DNA of 64,000 nt from Bacteroides sp. 224 (GTDB lineage Bacteria > Bacteroidota > Bacteroidia > Bacteroidales > Bacteroidaceae): the NCBI RefSeq assembly GCF_010500995.1, contig NZ_QVMK01000006.1, forward strand, positions 1 to 64,000, written 5' to 3'. Below are positions 38,408-46,962 of the stretch, piece after piece. The position numbers and the translations under genes were made by a program. The stretch's first letter is position 1, and each line of letters starts with the position of its first letter. The notes below the pieces were generated by a model. The model saw only the letters and a list, made by a program, of their open reading frames with translations, was not told the DNA's origin and made no database searches.

Positions 38408-39559
38408 ATGGCGCAAAATAAACTGGTAAATTGGACAGACAGCATGGATTTACATGCCGATTTGTTTAAGCAAACCGAAAATTACTTCCTATCGGCGATT
38501 GCTGAAAATGCAGAACTTAATCTGACAAACAATAACTACGGTTTGCTGCCGTCGAAAACGGAACACGGTCTTTACAACGGCATTCGGGTAAATGAACACA
38601 TAACCGGGCATATCGAAGTGCAATTACATAATTGCAAGGCGGTAACAGCTTCCGGCTATCGGATTGACTTTGATGCGGAAGAAATGGGATTACCGCTGAT
38701 TAAACGCTATTCGCCGTCGGAAGATAAAAACCTTAAAAACCGCGATATCCGTCATTGGGATATTATCCTTTCGGTAGATCCGTTTAACCGTACACCTACA
38801 GGCAACCCCGATCCCGAGGAAACACCTCCCCGTCACCCCGATTGTGAAAGTTCATACGCACTTTATATAATGCCTGCGGGAGATATAAATACATTGGAGT
38901 TTGGAAAAAACTATCTTACAATCGGTAGGTTAAGAAAAGACGGCGAACGTTATGTAGTCGATACGAACTATATTCCGCCTTCGGCATCCATGTCTGCCCA
39001 CCCCGAATTAGTCGATTATTTCAACACATTCAATTCCCTTTTCGTCAGCATTGAGAAATCGTCGAAATTGATTATCGAAAAAATACATTCCCGTTCCAAT
39101 AAAAGCGACTTGGCGACGAATATACAAGGAATGTGTCGTGAAGTTTTGAGATATATTGCCAACATTTATTTCGATTTAAGAAACAGAGCCCGTTATGCTG
39201 CTCCGATTGAAAGCGTAAATTACATATCGAGTCTTGCCCATACATGTTATATCGGGTTGGTATTTCTCGATAACCGCCATAAAGAAGAAATGCTTAAGTA
39301 TTTCTATGAATGGACGGATATTGCTCCGGGTACATTTGAAGAAATGATTGCAAACACCCTTGATATGATATACAGACACGACGACTTACGAAGCGTTATG
39401 GTTCAGAGCGAGCATTTCCTGCGCAACTTCGCTTCGCTTTGGGAACGGATGAGCAAACTGGAATATATCGGTCAGCACAAGGAAAGCATTGTGGTTTCGG
39501 AAAGAACACAAGAAAAAGAAACAGGGAAACCAACCCAGTCATGGAGTATTTTAGATTAA
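38408..39559 (+). CDS. tssK: T6SS baseplate-membrane connector TssK
   Basis: This 383-residue protein begins MAQNKLVNWTDSMDLHADLFKQTENYFL, the start expected of Bacteroidota TssK, with the N-terminal shell domain to about residue 200 (LSVDPFNRTPTGNPDP..EETPPRHPDCESSYALYIMPAG) and a helical C-terminal head. TssK trimers attach the baseplate to the membrane complex. It lies 3 bases after tssN and 6 bases before tssG, so the inner-membrane and baseplate parts are tightly linked. The family is recognised by character; the overall divergence from proteobacterial TssK is large. Confidence 0.78.
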   Translation: MAQNKLVNWTDSMDLHADLFKQTENYFLSAIAENAELNLTNNNYGLLPSKTEHGLYNGIRVNEHITGHIEVQLHNCKAVTASGYRIDFDAEEMGLPLIKRYSPSEDKNLKNRDIRHWDIILSVDPFNRTPTGNPDPEETPPRHPDCESSYALYIMPAGDINTLEFGKNYLTIGRLRKDGERYVVDTNYIPPSASMSAHPELVDYFNTFNSLFVSIEKSSKLIIEKIHSRSNKSDLATNIQGMCREVLRYIANIYFDLRNRARYAAPIESVNYISSLAHTCYIGLVFLDNRHKEEMLKYFYEWTDIAPGTFEEMIANTLDMIYRHDDLRSVMVQSEHFLRNFASLWERMSKLEYIGQHKESIVVSERTQEKETGKPTQSWSILD

Positions 39560-39565
39560 TTCGAC

Positions 39566-40495
39566 ATGCTGAACGAGAAAGACATACAAAATATCAACAG
39601 TTTATACAGCGATTTTCGAAGTCATATTATCGTTGCGGGATTGGTGGACAATGGATTTGACGAAGATGATATTCTGTTGATGCGCAATGACGGTGCTGCT
39701 CGTGAAACTGACAAAGAAATTGTATCGGTAAGATTAAAAGATAGTGATGACGATGGAGAGAAAAAGAAAAAAATATTAGTTCTAAAAACCAATCGTCCGG
39801 GCATATACGACAATCTGCCCGAAACGCTTTTCCATTCCGGCATTGGGTTGAAGAATTACAACAAGGAAAACGTACTCGATACTGTAAAACGGCAACAGGA
39901 AGAAGAACGTTTGATTCGCAAATTCTTTTCTTTGTATGAAGCGGAAATAGACCGTGCGAAGGTTGAAATCGGCAGAACCGAACTCGAATACGACCGTACA
40001 GGAAAACACCGTTCTTTTGTTGAAGCGTTCAGTCGTTTTTGGACTGTGATAAAAGATATGGACTCACAAACCGCGACTTTGTTTACCCTAACCATTCCAC
40101 ATATTTCCGAAATCAGAAACAGGTACGATAAAACAGCTCAAGCAATCTCCATGATAATGGGATATGATGTTTCAATTCAATGCGGAATTCGGAAAATTCA
40201 TATCGGAACAAAATCGCCCAAACTCGGCATAATGAAGTTGGGAGTTAATTCCGTTCTGCGAAAAGATATTAAAGAAAAATATGCCGAAGTAAAGATAAAT
40301 GTTCCCGAAAAATCCGTTCGTGATTTATTGCCTCAAACTTCGGGACGGAAAATTGTCGAAATCTTATTGGAAACATTCATTCCTGCCAATGTCTCTTGCG
40401 AAATAAGCTTATGTCCGACAAAGGAAGCTTTCACAAGCAGAATAGGTAATAAAAATAACCCATGTATATTGGGTGTAAATGCAAAACTCATGTAA
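39566..40495 (+). CDS. tssG: T6SS baseplate subunit TssG
   Basis: This 309-residue protein has the features of Bacteroidota TssG: a charged N terminus, QEEERLIRKFFSLYEAEIDRAKVEIGRTELEYD near 110-142, FVEAFSRFWTVIKDM near 150, and a strand-rich end with RIGNKNNPCILGVNAKL. It forms the wedge with TssF. Separation of tssG from tssF by the VgrG and effector genes is unusual for Proteobacteria but common in the Bacteroidota system, where tssG sits with tssK. The frame begins 6 bases after tssK. Confidence 0.75.
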   Translation: MLNEKDIQNINSLYSDFRSHIIVAGLVDNGFDEDDILLMRNDGAARETDKEIVSVRLKDSDDDGEKKKKILVLKTNRPGIYDNLPETLFHSGIGLKNYNKENVLDTVKRQQEEERLIRKFFSLYEAEIDRAKVEIGRTELEYDRTGKHRSFVEAFSRFWTVIKDMDSQTATLFTLTIPHISEIRNRYDKTAQAISMIMGYDVSIQCGIRKIHIGTKSPKLGIMKLGVNSVLRKDIKEKYAEVKINVPEKSVRDLLPQTSGRKIVEILLETFIPANVSCEISLCPTKEAFTSRIGNKNNPCILGVNAKLM

Positions 40496-40507
40496 TATAA
40501 AGTATAT

Positions 40508-40996
40508 ATGAAAGCTAAAAACAGTAAACATGTTACTCAAAATTATGCACTTTTCGTCATAGCATTATTTTGTTCGATTTTAACAGCCGTCGGTTGTATA
40601 TGGTCTTTTATAATAGCTTCTAATAAAGAAATTGTTTCTATAGAAAAGCGTTCTGTGGAATATGATACGGCATTTGAACAGCAGATATTGCTTACGGAAA
40701 AGGTCGATTCGCTATACAACAATCTTACCTTGCTGAATTCCGACCGCCGGATCAACGAGTTGGTTTTGCAAAACCGTATCAGTACTCAAAAAATGAACCT
40801 TATCGGCACTTTGGATAAGCTGCCGGGAGGAGATGCATTGCTTTATAAAAAAATGTCGGAAAAAGTAAACGATATTTTGGAAATAAAAGACTCTATCCGT
40901 ATTACGCGTTCCGAAGTAGAAGAAACAAAAAAGAAATTGCAACGATGCATTGAAGATAACCGGAAAGCAGCACGGAATGTATTTACGAATCCTTAA
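40508..40996 (+). CDS. tssO: T6SS transmembrane protein TssO
   Basis: This 162-residue protein has a cytoplasmic tail, one membrane helix (LFVIALFCSILTAVGCIWSFIIA, about 14-36) and a periplasmic coiled coil (about 60-155) with LLTEKVDSLYNNLTLLNSDRRI and a Lys/Glu/Gln-rich end. The TssO family of the Bacteroidota T6SS has this layout. It is the first of four consecutive genes that I assign, by gene order, to TssO, TssP, TssQ and TssR. The letters could be shifted by one for the middle two. Confidence 0.6.
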   Translation: MKAKNSKHVTQNYALFVIALFCSILTAVGCIWSFIIASNKEIVSIEKRSVEYDTAFEQQILLTEKVDSLYNNLTLLNSDRRINELVLQNRISTQKMNLIGTLDKLPGGDALLYKKMSEKVNDILEIKDSIRITRSEVEETKKKLQRCIEDNRKAARNVFTNP

Positions 40997-41009
40997 AGGA
41001 AATAAGAAT

Positions 41010-41522
41010 ATGAACAAATCGAATAATAAAAAAATATATGTCAACCGCAAAGAACGAATCGGCGGATTGATTTATGTGCTTATGTTCTTTATAATCGGAG
41101 CAGGGATGTCCGGTTGGATATTGCTTTCTCAAAGTGATATACAACATGTTTTTTCACGAAAAGATATTGTAAGCGCAAAAATGAAACGGCAACAGGATTT
41201 CAAGCGGGAACAGGAAAAAGCAGTCTCAGCCTGCGACCTTATCGTGGAAAAAATCAATACGTATGATCCTTCTGTAAAAGCGGTTTATGAAAAGAACGAC
41301 ATAGAATTCATGATTAACGAATTAAGAAGAGATTACGAAGCCAATCGTTCCGATAAACGTTATATGGTTTATCTTCATTTAGCAGATTTTTATCAAATGT
41401 GGTTCAATGATAAACAGTATTTATGGCATCTTGATTCTAACTATATCAATGCCAAACAAAATCTTGAAGAATGCGAGTTGGGATTGGAGAAGAAAAAAGA
41501 GGAAGTTAAAAGCGGTAAATAA
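41010..41522 (+). CDS. tssP: T6SS transmembrane protein TssP
   Basis: From the ATG at 41010 the product is 170 residues; a longer in-frame start at 40950 overlaps tssO and is less likely because AAGGAAATAA stands just before 41010. It has a Lys/Asn-rich cytoplasmic end, one membrane helix (IGGLIYVLMFFIIGAGMSGWILL, about 18-40) and a soluble helical part. It resembles TssO in plan, and the two may form the periplasm-spanning part of the membrane complex with TssN. The name follows gene order and is less certain than the role. Confidence 0.5.
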   Translation: MNKSNNKKIYVNRKERIGGLIYVLMFFIIGAGMSGWILLSQSDIQHVFSRKDIVSAKMKRQQDFKREQEKAVSACDLIVEKINTYDPSVKAVYEKNDIEFMINELRRDYEANRSDKRYMVYLHLADFYQMWFNDKQYLWHLDSNYINAKQNLEECELGLEKKKEEVKSGK

Positions 41523-41542
41523 TTAACAATAGAACATACGAA

Positions 41543-42529
41543 ATGAACAAATTTATAAATACACGGGCACTTGTTTCGATACTGATTGTTGTCTGCCTTA
41601 TCGTGGGACTAATTATAATGATGCGTTCATGCGGGAGGGAGCGTATCGTGTATGCATCCATATCTTCGAATGATATTGTTCTTGGAGATTCAATAACATT
41701 TGCAGACAGCACCTCGAGAGCCAAAAGTTGGTTGTGGGAATTTGGGAACGGCAATTACAGTAGCGAACGCGCCGGGACTTATAAATTCCCCGAAACAGGA
41801 CGTTATCAGGTGCGCCTTAAAGTAAATGATGAATTGGAAAAGACTTTTCTTGTACAGGTGCGACCCAAAGCGAGTGAGGAATATAACGAACATTTGATAC
41901 ATATTAATGCTCCCTCATCAGCTATGCAGGGAGAATACATTCTGTTTTCTGCCGAAGGAAACGACAGGGATTGGCGTTGGGAGTTCGGGGAAAGCAGTGT
42001 TATCGATTCTCGGGAAAAAACGCCCATATATGCATACGACAAGCATGGTATTTTTATCGTAAAGCTCAGTACAGAGAAAACACAATATCCAATAACCCAT
42101 AGGATAGAAATATTTCCCAAATACATGGAAAACGACAGTACGGATATGATGACTATGGCAGGAAACGATATTAAAGAAAAATTACAAAATATTGCGAATG
42201 GAAAATCGTTCAATACCAACTACAACCATATATTGAACAAATATTTATGTAAAAAGCCTGAAGTGCTGGTTACTGTGAACAATACAAAACGGAACGATTT
42301 CTATTCTTATTGTCAAGGATTGCGGCTTACCGGACGAGGTACAACAATCGAAGCGGTTTTTGTAGAATCAAAAAATCCCGAAGGCAAGCAAAACAACTCC
42401 GAAAACAATCCTGAAAGCAATAATATAGAGAAAACTATTTGTATAGATCACATTATTATTCTTCAGTACGCTCCGGGAGAAACAACATCGCAAGCGCAAC
42501 AACCAACAAACGAAAACAATTCACGATGA
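41543..42529 (+). CDS. tssQ: T6SS PKD-domain membrane protein, TssQ by gene order
   Basis: This 328-residue protein has a membrane anchor (LVSILIVVCLIVGLIIMM, about 10-27). Two PKD-like immunoglobulin folds follow, at about 36-106 with WLWEFGNG...FPETGRYQVRLKV and at about 120-192 with WRWEFGE...YDKHGIFIVKL. A less ordered end with Asn/Gln/Thr-rich tail completes it. PKD domains are periplasmic binding modules, so it would link the inner-membrane proteins to the outer-membrane lipoprotein encoded next. Its stop overlaps the next start in an ATGA, so translation is coupled. Confidence 0.55.
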   Translation: MNKFINTRALVSILIVVCLIVGLIIMMRSCGRERIVYASISSNDIVLGDSITFADSTSRAKSWLWEFGNGNYSSERAGTYKFPETGRYQVRLKVNDELEKTFLVQVRPKASEEYNEHLIHINAPSSAMQGEYILFSAEGNDRDWRWEFGESSVIDSREKTPIYAYDKHGIFIVKLSTEKTQYPITHRIEIFPKYMENDSTDMMTMAGNDIKEKLQNIANGKSFNTNYNHILNKYLCKKPEVLVTVNNTKRNDFYSYCQGLRLTGRGTTIEAVFVESKNPEGKQNNSENNPESNNIEKTICIDHIIILQYAPGETTSQAQQPTNENNSR

Positions 42530-44946
42530 CACGAAAAAATATACTTCCGGCATTTATTTTTGTCGCAATCTGCCTACTTATCTCGTCATGCGGACCGATA
42601 AATTTCATGACCCGGGCAAAAAAAGTTCCATTGCTATATTCCGAGAATTATAACTATCCCAATGTTAAATCAATTCGTACCGAAAAGAATAAACAGGCAT
42701 GGATTGTATATTCAGACAGAGCGGATAATATGACCAAAGGAATTCCGAACGGAACAATCGACCATACAAAATTGGAATTTATGGAGCCTCTGATTGTCAT
42801 TGGTAAAAAAGGAGATTATTACAAACTGATTAAATACGATCCAGCTGTACTGAAAAATCAAAAGCTGACAAACAGAAAAGCGGCAAAGTACTGTGGCTGG
42901 ATACACAAAGACCGACTGTTGCTGTTCGACAATACCATTACGGAAGTGCGGAACGGAATAAAATTAAAAAACCTTACTTCCATAACGGATAGCCACGTTA
43001 TTTTTGAAGCCGACAAATATTTCGAAAACGATTCTCTGATACTTTATTCCGAACCCAAACTGGAATCTCCGACAGGTAGTTCTATGGGGCTTAACAATAT
43101 CGCTTATATTCTCAAATTTGAAGATCGTGATTCAAAGGCATTGGTCTGTTTTCAAACTCAAATAACGCCCGAAAATGCAGATTCTTCTATTATCGGCTGG
43201 ATAGATGCCTCTTTGATTGCTCCGATGGGGCAGCGATTGATTTCGTCTCGTGCTCCAATGATTTTTAATGAAGCTTATGCTACAGATTCCATTCATTCCG
43301 ATTCGCTCCGTGCTACAATCTCTCCGCTTAAATCATTTTATCCTGTTCTGTTTGCCGATCATGTGGACAGTACATTAATTTTCCGTTCGCTGGATGCAGG
43401 TTATGTAATCGACAGAAGCGATAATCGGATTTTTAATGTCAACGGAGAACCGATAACATTTGCGGAAAGCAAAATTATTGCGGACAATTTGGTTAATATA
43501 AATGTAATATTCGCATTCGACCTTACAGAAAGTGTTATCTCACAAATGCCTATGTTATCAAATATTATACAGAATGTAAAACAGGTATTTGAAACATCTC
43601 CGTCTGAATTGAATTATCAATTTGCTGCTGCATTAGGCAATCATATTATACCGTTTGAAAAAAATTACCTGAGTTTCTCAGATCGAATAATGGAGGTTGC
43701 AAAAGAACTTGGAACGGATGTAAACCACATTCCTAACCTTGCACTTTCAAATGCGGTAAAACTTGCAGGCGAAATGCCTCGTGCAACTAATCTGATTGTG
43801 TATCTCGGCGAAAAATCAAGTACGGCAGAATATCCTTCGCGTACAATAGTAGATAGTTTCATTAATTATAATTGTCGTTTATTGAGTTATCAGGTGTATG
43901 CTGATAACCAAGATATATACAATAATTTTGTTCTTCAATCGACAGCGCTTATTGAGGCTTATGCCGATACGACCAAAGTATTGAAACGAAAGCTGATTGT
44001 GTATTCCGACCAGTTGCGAAAAATAAACCTGTTTAAGGAAAATACAAAAAATGCGTATGCTTTGGATTTTCCACAGCGTAGTATGACGCAGGGAATGGTT
44101 GTATTTCCCGAAAAAACACGGCAGAGCGAACCTGAATTATTGATAAACGGCATTGATTCGATTGTACGACAGATCGAATACGACAATCTCAATTTGATTT
44201 CAAGCATGGAGAATGCTTTTAATCAAGTCGGCAGCCACCGAAACCGTTATGACAGCATTTTTTCGACACGTTTCAATATGGCACCCGAAACAAAAGTCGC
44301 TCCGACAGTGACCAAAGTGTTTGATAAGGTTTCGCCTAAATGGGTATCTATTACACCACGCATATCAAATCCGATAGACTCTTTGCATCTGGAAGATATG
44401 GGATTGCTGCTGACGGAAAAAGAGCATGGGGACTTAGTGGAGTTTTTCGAAAAACTTTCCGCAGAGAAACCCGATATGAAGGGTGGAACGAAAAGTTCGA
44501 AAAAGGTTCAGAAAGTAAAGAAAGTCAGAAAAAAACTGCGCAATGTTCCGTCCGATTCACAATTAGAACTGCAGTATTCCTCTGTTTCCGATACATTGTC
44601 GACCGAAAAGAAATATGCCAATACAAAATCCATACGTAAAAAACTTAAAAAGTTATATCTGAACGAATTGAAAAAATGCGTAGTTGACGGAAAACCCAAA
44701 AAACTCACGCTTGCCGAGGCACACGAATACATTACAACCTTGCCGAGTATAGCACCTCAACTTACGGAAGTAAGGATCAAAGATTTGACAAGCAAGAAAA
44801 AATTTCCTGATGCAGAACTTGAAGAATTAATTTTGTATTTCGAAGAAATCAAAGCGTTGATAGAAGCGGAAACCAGACCTGCTAACGAACTCAACGGAAC
44901 AGAGGGTGGGAAATATTTTATTATTCCTAAATCTGCTTTACCCTAA
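42526..44946 (+). CDS. tssR: T6SS lipoprotein TssR
   Basis: From the ATG at 42526 the product is 806 residues and starts with a lipoprotein signal ending LLISSC; an in-frame start at 42439 would cover the previous gene. A von Willebrand A-like domain (about 320-530) starts with VIFAFDLTES, a variant of the DxSxS metal site. An N-terminal SH3-like region (about 40-150) and a Lys-rich helical end (about 620-800) flank it. This matches TssR, a Bacteroidota T6SS lipoprotein proposed to sit at the outer membrane. It is the last gene of the operon and is followed 30 bases later by an intrinsic terminator. Confidence 0.78.
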   Translation: MTRKNILPAFIFVAICLLISSCGPINFMTRAKKVPLLYSENYNYPNVKSIRTEKNKQAWIVYSDRADNMTKGIPNGTIDHTKLEFMEPLIVIGKKGDYYKLIKYDPAVLKNQKLTNRKAAKYCGWIHKDRLLLFDNTITEVRNGIKLKNLTSITDSHVIFEADKYFENDSLILYSEPKLESPTGSSMGLNNIAYILKFEDRDSKALVCFQTQITPENADSSIIGWIDASLIAPMGQRLISSRAPMIFNEAYATDSIHSDSLRATISPLKSFYPVLFADHVDSTLIFRSLDAGYVIDRSDNRIFNVNGEPITFAESKIIADNLVNINVIFAFDLTESVISQMPMLSNIIQNVKQVFETSPSELNYQFAAALGNHIIPFEKNYLSFSDRIMEVAKELGTDVNHIPNLALSNAVKLAGEMPRATNLIVYLGEKSSTAEYPSRTIVDSFINYNCRLLSYQVYADNQDIYNNFVLQSTALIEAYADTTKVLKRKLIVYSDQLRKINLFKENTKNAYALDFPQRSMTQGMVVFPEKTRQSEPELLINGIDSIVRQIEYDNLNLISSMENAFNQVGSHRNRYDSIFSTRFNMAPETKVAPTVTKVFDKVSPKWVSITPRISNPIDSLHLEDMGLLLTEKEHGDLVEFFEKLSAEKPDMKGGTKSSKKVQKVKKVRKKLRNVPSDSQLELQYSSVSDTLSTEKKYANTKSIRKKLKKLYLNELKKCVVDGKPKKLTLAEAHEYITTLPSIAPQLTEVRIKDLTSKKKFPDAELEELILYFEEIKALIEAETRPANELNGTEGGKYFIIPKSALP

Positions 44947-44976
44947 AATAGAACTATTACTCAAATAGTAAAATGA

Positions 44977-45013
44977 AAATAGGGAGCAATGTAAACTCCC
45001 TATTTCCTTTTTT
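44977..45013 (+). terminator. T6SS operon terminator
   Basis: AAATAGGGAG (44977-44986) pairs perfectly with CTCCCTATTT (44996-45005) across a 9-base loop. CC and six T follow. It marks the end of the 25-kb T6SS transcript. Confidence 0.9.
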
Positions 45014-45035
45014 AACAGTTATTAGAACCGTTATA

Positions 45036-46190
45036 TTAATTTACGGACAAAAAAACAGTTCCATAGCTAAAACGACCACTTTCCGGAACTAATAAAAGGA
45101 TAGTATCCCCTTTCTTTAAAGGCTTAGTCCTGATTAATTCATCCAAAGCGATATAAATAGAAGCAGATGCAACATTACCAACAGAGGTCAGGTTGGTAAA
45201 CCATTTGTTTTCAAGCAGGTCTAGATTACGTTCCTGAAGTCCTTCCAACAGTTTTTGATAAAAGAACATAGAAGAAACATGAGGTATCACGTATGTTACA
45301 TCGGTATCTTTTGTACCATGTTTCTCCATACATTTTTCAATATGGTCAACCCAATACTTGATAATGTGTTTTTTCAAAAGGCGTATATCTTGTTTTACAG
45401 CCAAAACCGATTGCTCTGCAAGTTCAAGACTGTCGAACGATTTCCATGTAATAACCTCGCCGTCCTCCCTGAAACTTCCTCCGGCAAGCATGCAGGTGGG
45501 TAGTTCATTGGCATAAGAATCCATGTCAATCCATTCCAATTTCAAAGAGAGTCCATTCTCATTCGGTTTGTTTTCCAAATACACCGCACCGGCTCCGTCG
45601 CTTAACATAAAACGTAGAAAATCTTTTTCAAATGCCATATAAGGATCTTCGGCAACATTGGTACATTTTTCATATTCGGCATCATAATGTTTAGATAACA
45701 AAGAAGCCGATATTAATTCGGATGCGCAACACACAGCATTTTCCTTATCTCCTGCCAAAACAGAGAGGTATGCAATCTTCAAAGCTTGCAAGGAAGTTAG
45801 GCACACACCGGATGTAGAAAACACCTCCATAGGTTTATTTTTCAGCAATCCCTGTGTCATGGATGCTTGGGACGGAAATATCTGATCGGGACTGGCTGTG
45901 CCGACAGTAAGAAGTTCTATGTTTTTAAGTTCTTCTTCCGAATCGAATAATCCCCGAATTGCAGTTGCTGCCATATCAGCGTTCGTATGAGTTATTCGGT
46001 GTTGTGTGTCTAAGGCATAGTAACGGGATTTTATTCCGTTTTGCCTTAATACAACATTTTTCACACGAGAAGGCTTTCCTTGTATAAGTCCGAGAAAGTC
46101 TTCCATACGGTCATTGGTTACTGCCTCATTAGGCAGAAATGAGTTTACTCTGTTAATGTAAACATCATTCAGTTTTTTTGATAAGGTCAT
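45036..46190 (-). CDS. StlD/DarB-like KAS III beta-ketosynthase
   Basis: This 384-residue protein is a thiolase-fold ketosynthase with the full Cys-His-Asn triad: Cys130 in TSGVCLTS, His304 in VIPHVSSM and Asn339 in TSVGNVASA. Residues 195-205 contain the LSDGAGAVYL loop. It resembles the DarB/StlD branch that condenses acyl chains into dialkylresorcinols or cyclohexanediones, more than FabH of fatty acid synthesis, since the start is unusual and the protein is longer than FabH. No aromatase (DarA) or acyl carrier gene accompanies it. It starts inside the end of the TetR gene on the same strand, so the two form a mini-operon. The product is unknown; a signal lipid or membrane modification is possible. 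Confidence 0.8.
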   Translation of the reverse strand: MTLSKKLNDVYINRVNSFLPNEAVTNDRMEDFLGLIQGKPSRVKNVVLRQNGIKSRYYALDTQHRITHTNADMAATAIRGLFDSEEELKNIELLTVGTASPDQIFPSQASMTQGLLKNKPMEVFSTSGVCLTSLQALKIAYLSVLAGDKENAVCCASELISASLLSKHYDAEYEKCTNVAEDPYMAFEKDFLRFMLSDGAGAVYLENKPNENGLSLKLEWIDMDSYANELPTCMLAGGSFREDGEVITWKSFDSLELAEQSVLAVKQDIRLLKKHIIKYWVDHIEKCMEKHGTKDTDVTYVIPHVSSMFFYQKLLEGLQERNLDLLENKWFTNLTSVGNVASASIYIALDELIRTKPLKKGDTILLLVPESGRFSYGTVFLSVN

Positions 46191-46767
46191 AGATTAAATA
46201 AAATTGTTTTTTTAAAGTTTCAGGGTCAAGTCCTTTCAACATACTTTGCTCAAAAGATTGCCCTAAATATAGCTGTCTGAAATGATGAGCCAACATTTCG
46301 GAGTCTAGCGTAGATATGATTTTACCGGATTTCATGCTTGTCTGTATTACCTCATTCCACATTCTTGTTTCTCCTTGAAATACACGATCGGCTCTTTCTC
46401 CAAAGTTCGGATAATAATGTAAAGCTTGATAAATCAGACTGAAATAAGTTCGGGACATATTTTCAATCTCCATAGAAAGGAAAATTTCCATACGAGTTTT
46501 AATACCTTCTATATATTCGTCTATGAATCCTTTTAATGAAGAAGTTGTAATGTCGGGAAATTTATTTGAATGTTCGTGAACGTGAAGTACATACTTATCA
46601 ATAACTGCCTCGAAAATTTCCTGCTTGTTTTTAAAACGATAAAATAAGGCACCTCTACTACTGCCTGTTGCTCTTTCAAGGTCTTTGACCGTTACTTTTT
46701 CGTAATTGTTTAATAGAAATAATTTAAATGCTTGACTCAAATATAGATTTGGATCATAGTTCCTCAT
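46165..46767 (-). CDS. TetR-family regulator
   Basis: This 200-residue protein has the TetR DNA-binding domain at 5-55. The HTH reads TVKDLERATGSSRGALFYRFKNKQEIF, with the typical GxxxYxxFxxKxxL recognition region. A helical ligand-binding half follows. Its stop codon lies 26 bases inside the ketosynthase gene, so it is co-transcribed and probably translationally coupled. It likely represses the cassette or senses its product. The regulator-first order, with one transcript for both genes, points to autoregulation. Confidence 0.88.
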   Translation of the reverse strand: MRNYDPNLYLSQAFKLFLLNNYEKVTVKDLERATGSSRGALFYRFKNKQEIFEAVIDKYVLHVHEHSNKFPDITTSSLKGFIDEYIEGIKTRMEIFLSMEIENMSRTYFSLIYQALHYYPNFGERADRVFQGETRMWNEVIQTSMKSGKIISTLDSEMLAHHFRQLYLGQSFEQSMLKGLDPETLKKQFYLIYDLIKKTE

Positions 46768-46799
46768 GCTGAATACTTCATTTTATGAATTAGTGCGTA

Positions 46800-46807
46800 C
46801 AAAGTTA
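46800..46807 (-). promoter_or_regulatory. -7 box before the TetR gene
   Basis: The complement of 46800-46807 is TAACTTTG, a match to the -7 consensus TAnnTTTG, 33 bases before the TetR start. I found no TTTG at -33, so it may need an activator or be weak. Confidence 0.45.
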
Positions 46808-46920
46808 CGTATAATAGAGATATTATAGGATTTCTATTTAGTTAAAAATGAAAGTATTTGTATCTGATTTTGCAAAAAAAGCTCAACTAAAAGCATGCTT
46901 AGCTGACATTTTAATATAAA

Positions 46921-46955
46921 ATAAAAAAAGAAGCTGTCTCTAAAACAGCTTCTTT
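46921..46955 (-). terminator. mob operon terminator
   Basis: On the minus strand, 46955-46945 and 46937-46927 form an 11-bp stem (AAAGAAGCTGT and its complement) with a 7-base loop, followed by a U-rich run (complement of the A tract at 46921-46929). It begins 8 bases beyond the mobC stop. The plus strand also has a short T run, so it may work both ways. Confidence 0.85.
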
Positions 46956-46962
46956 CAATTAT

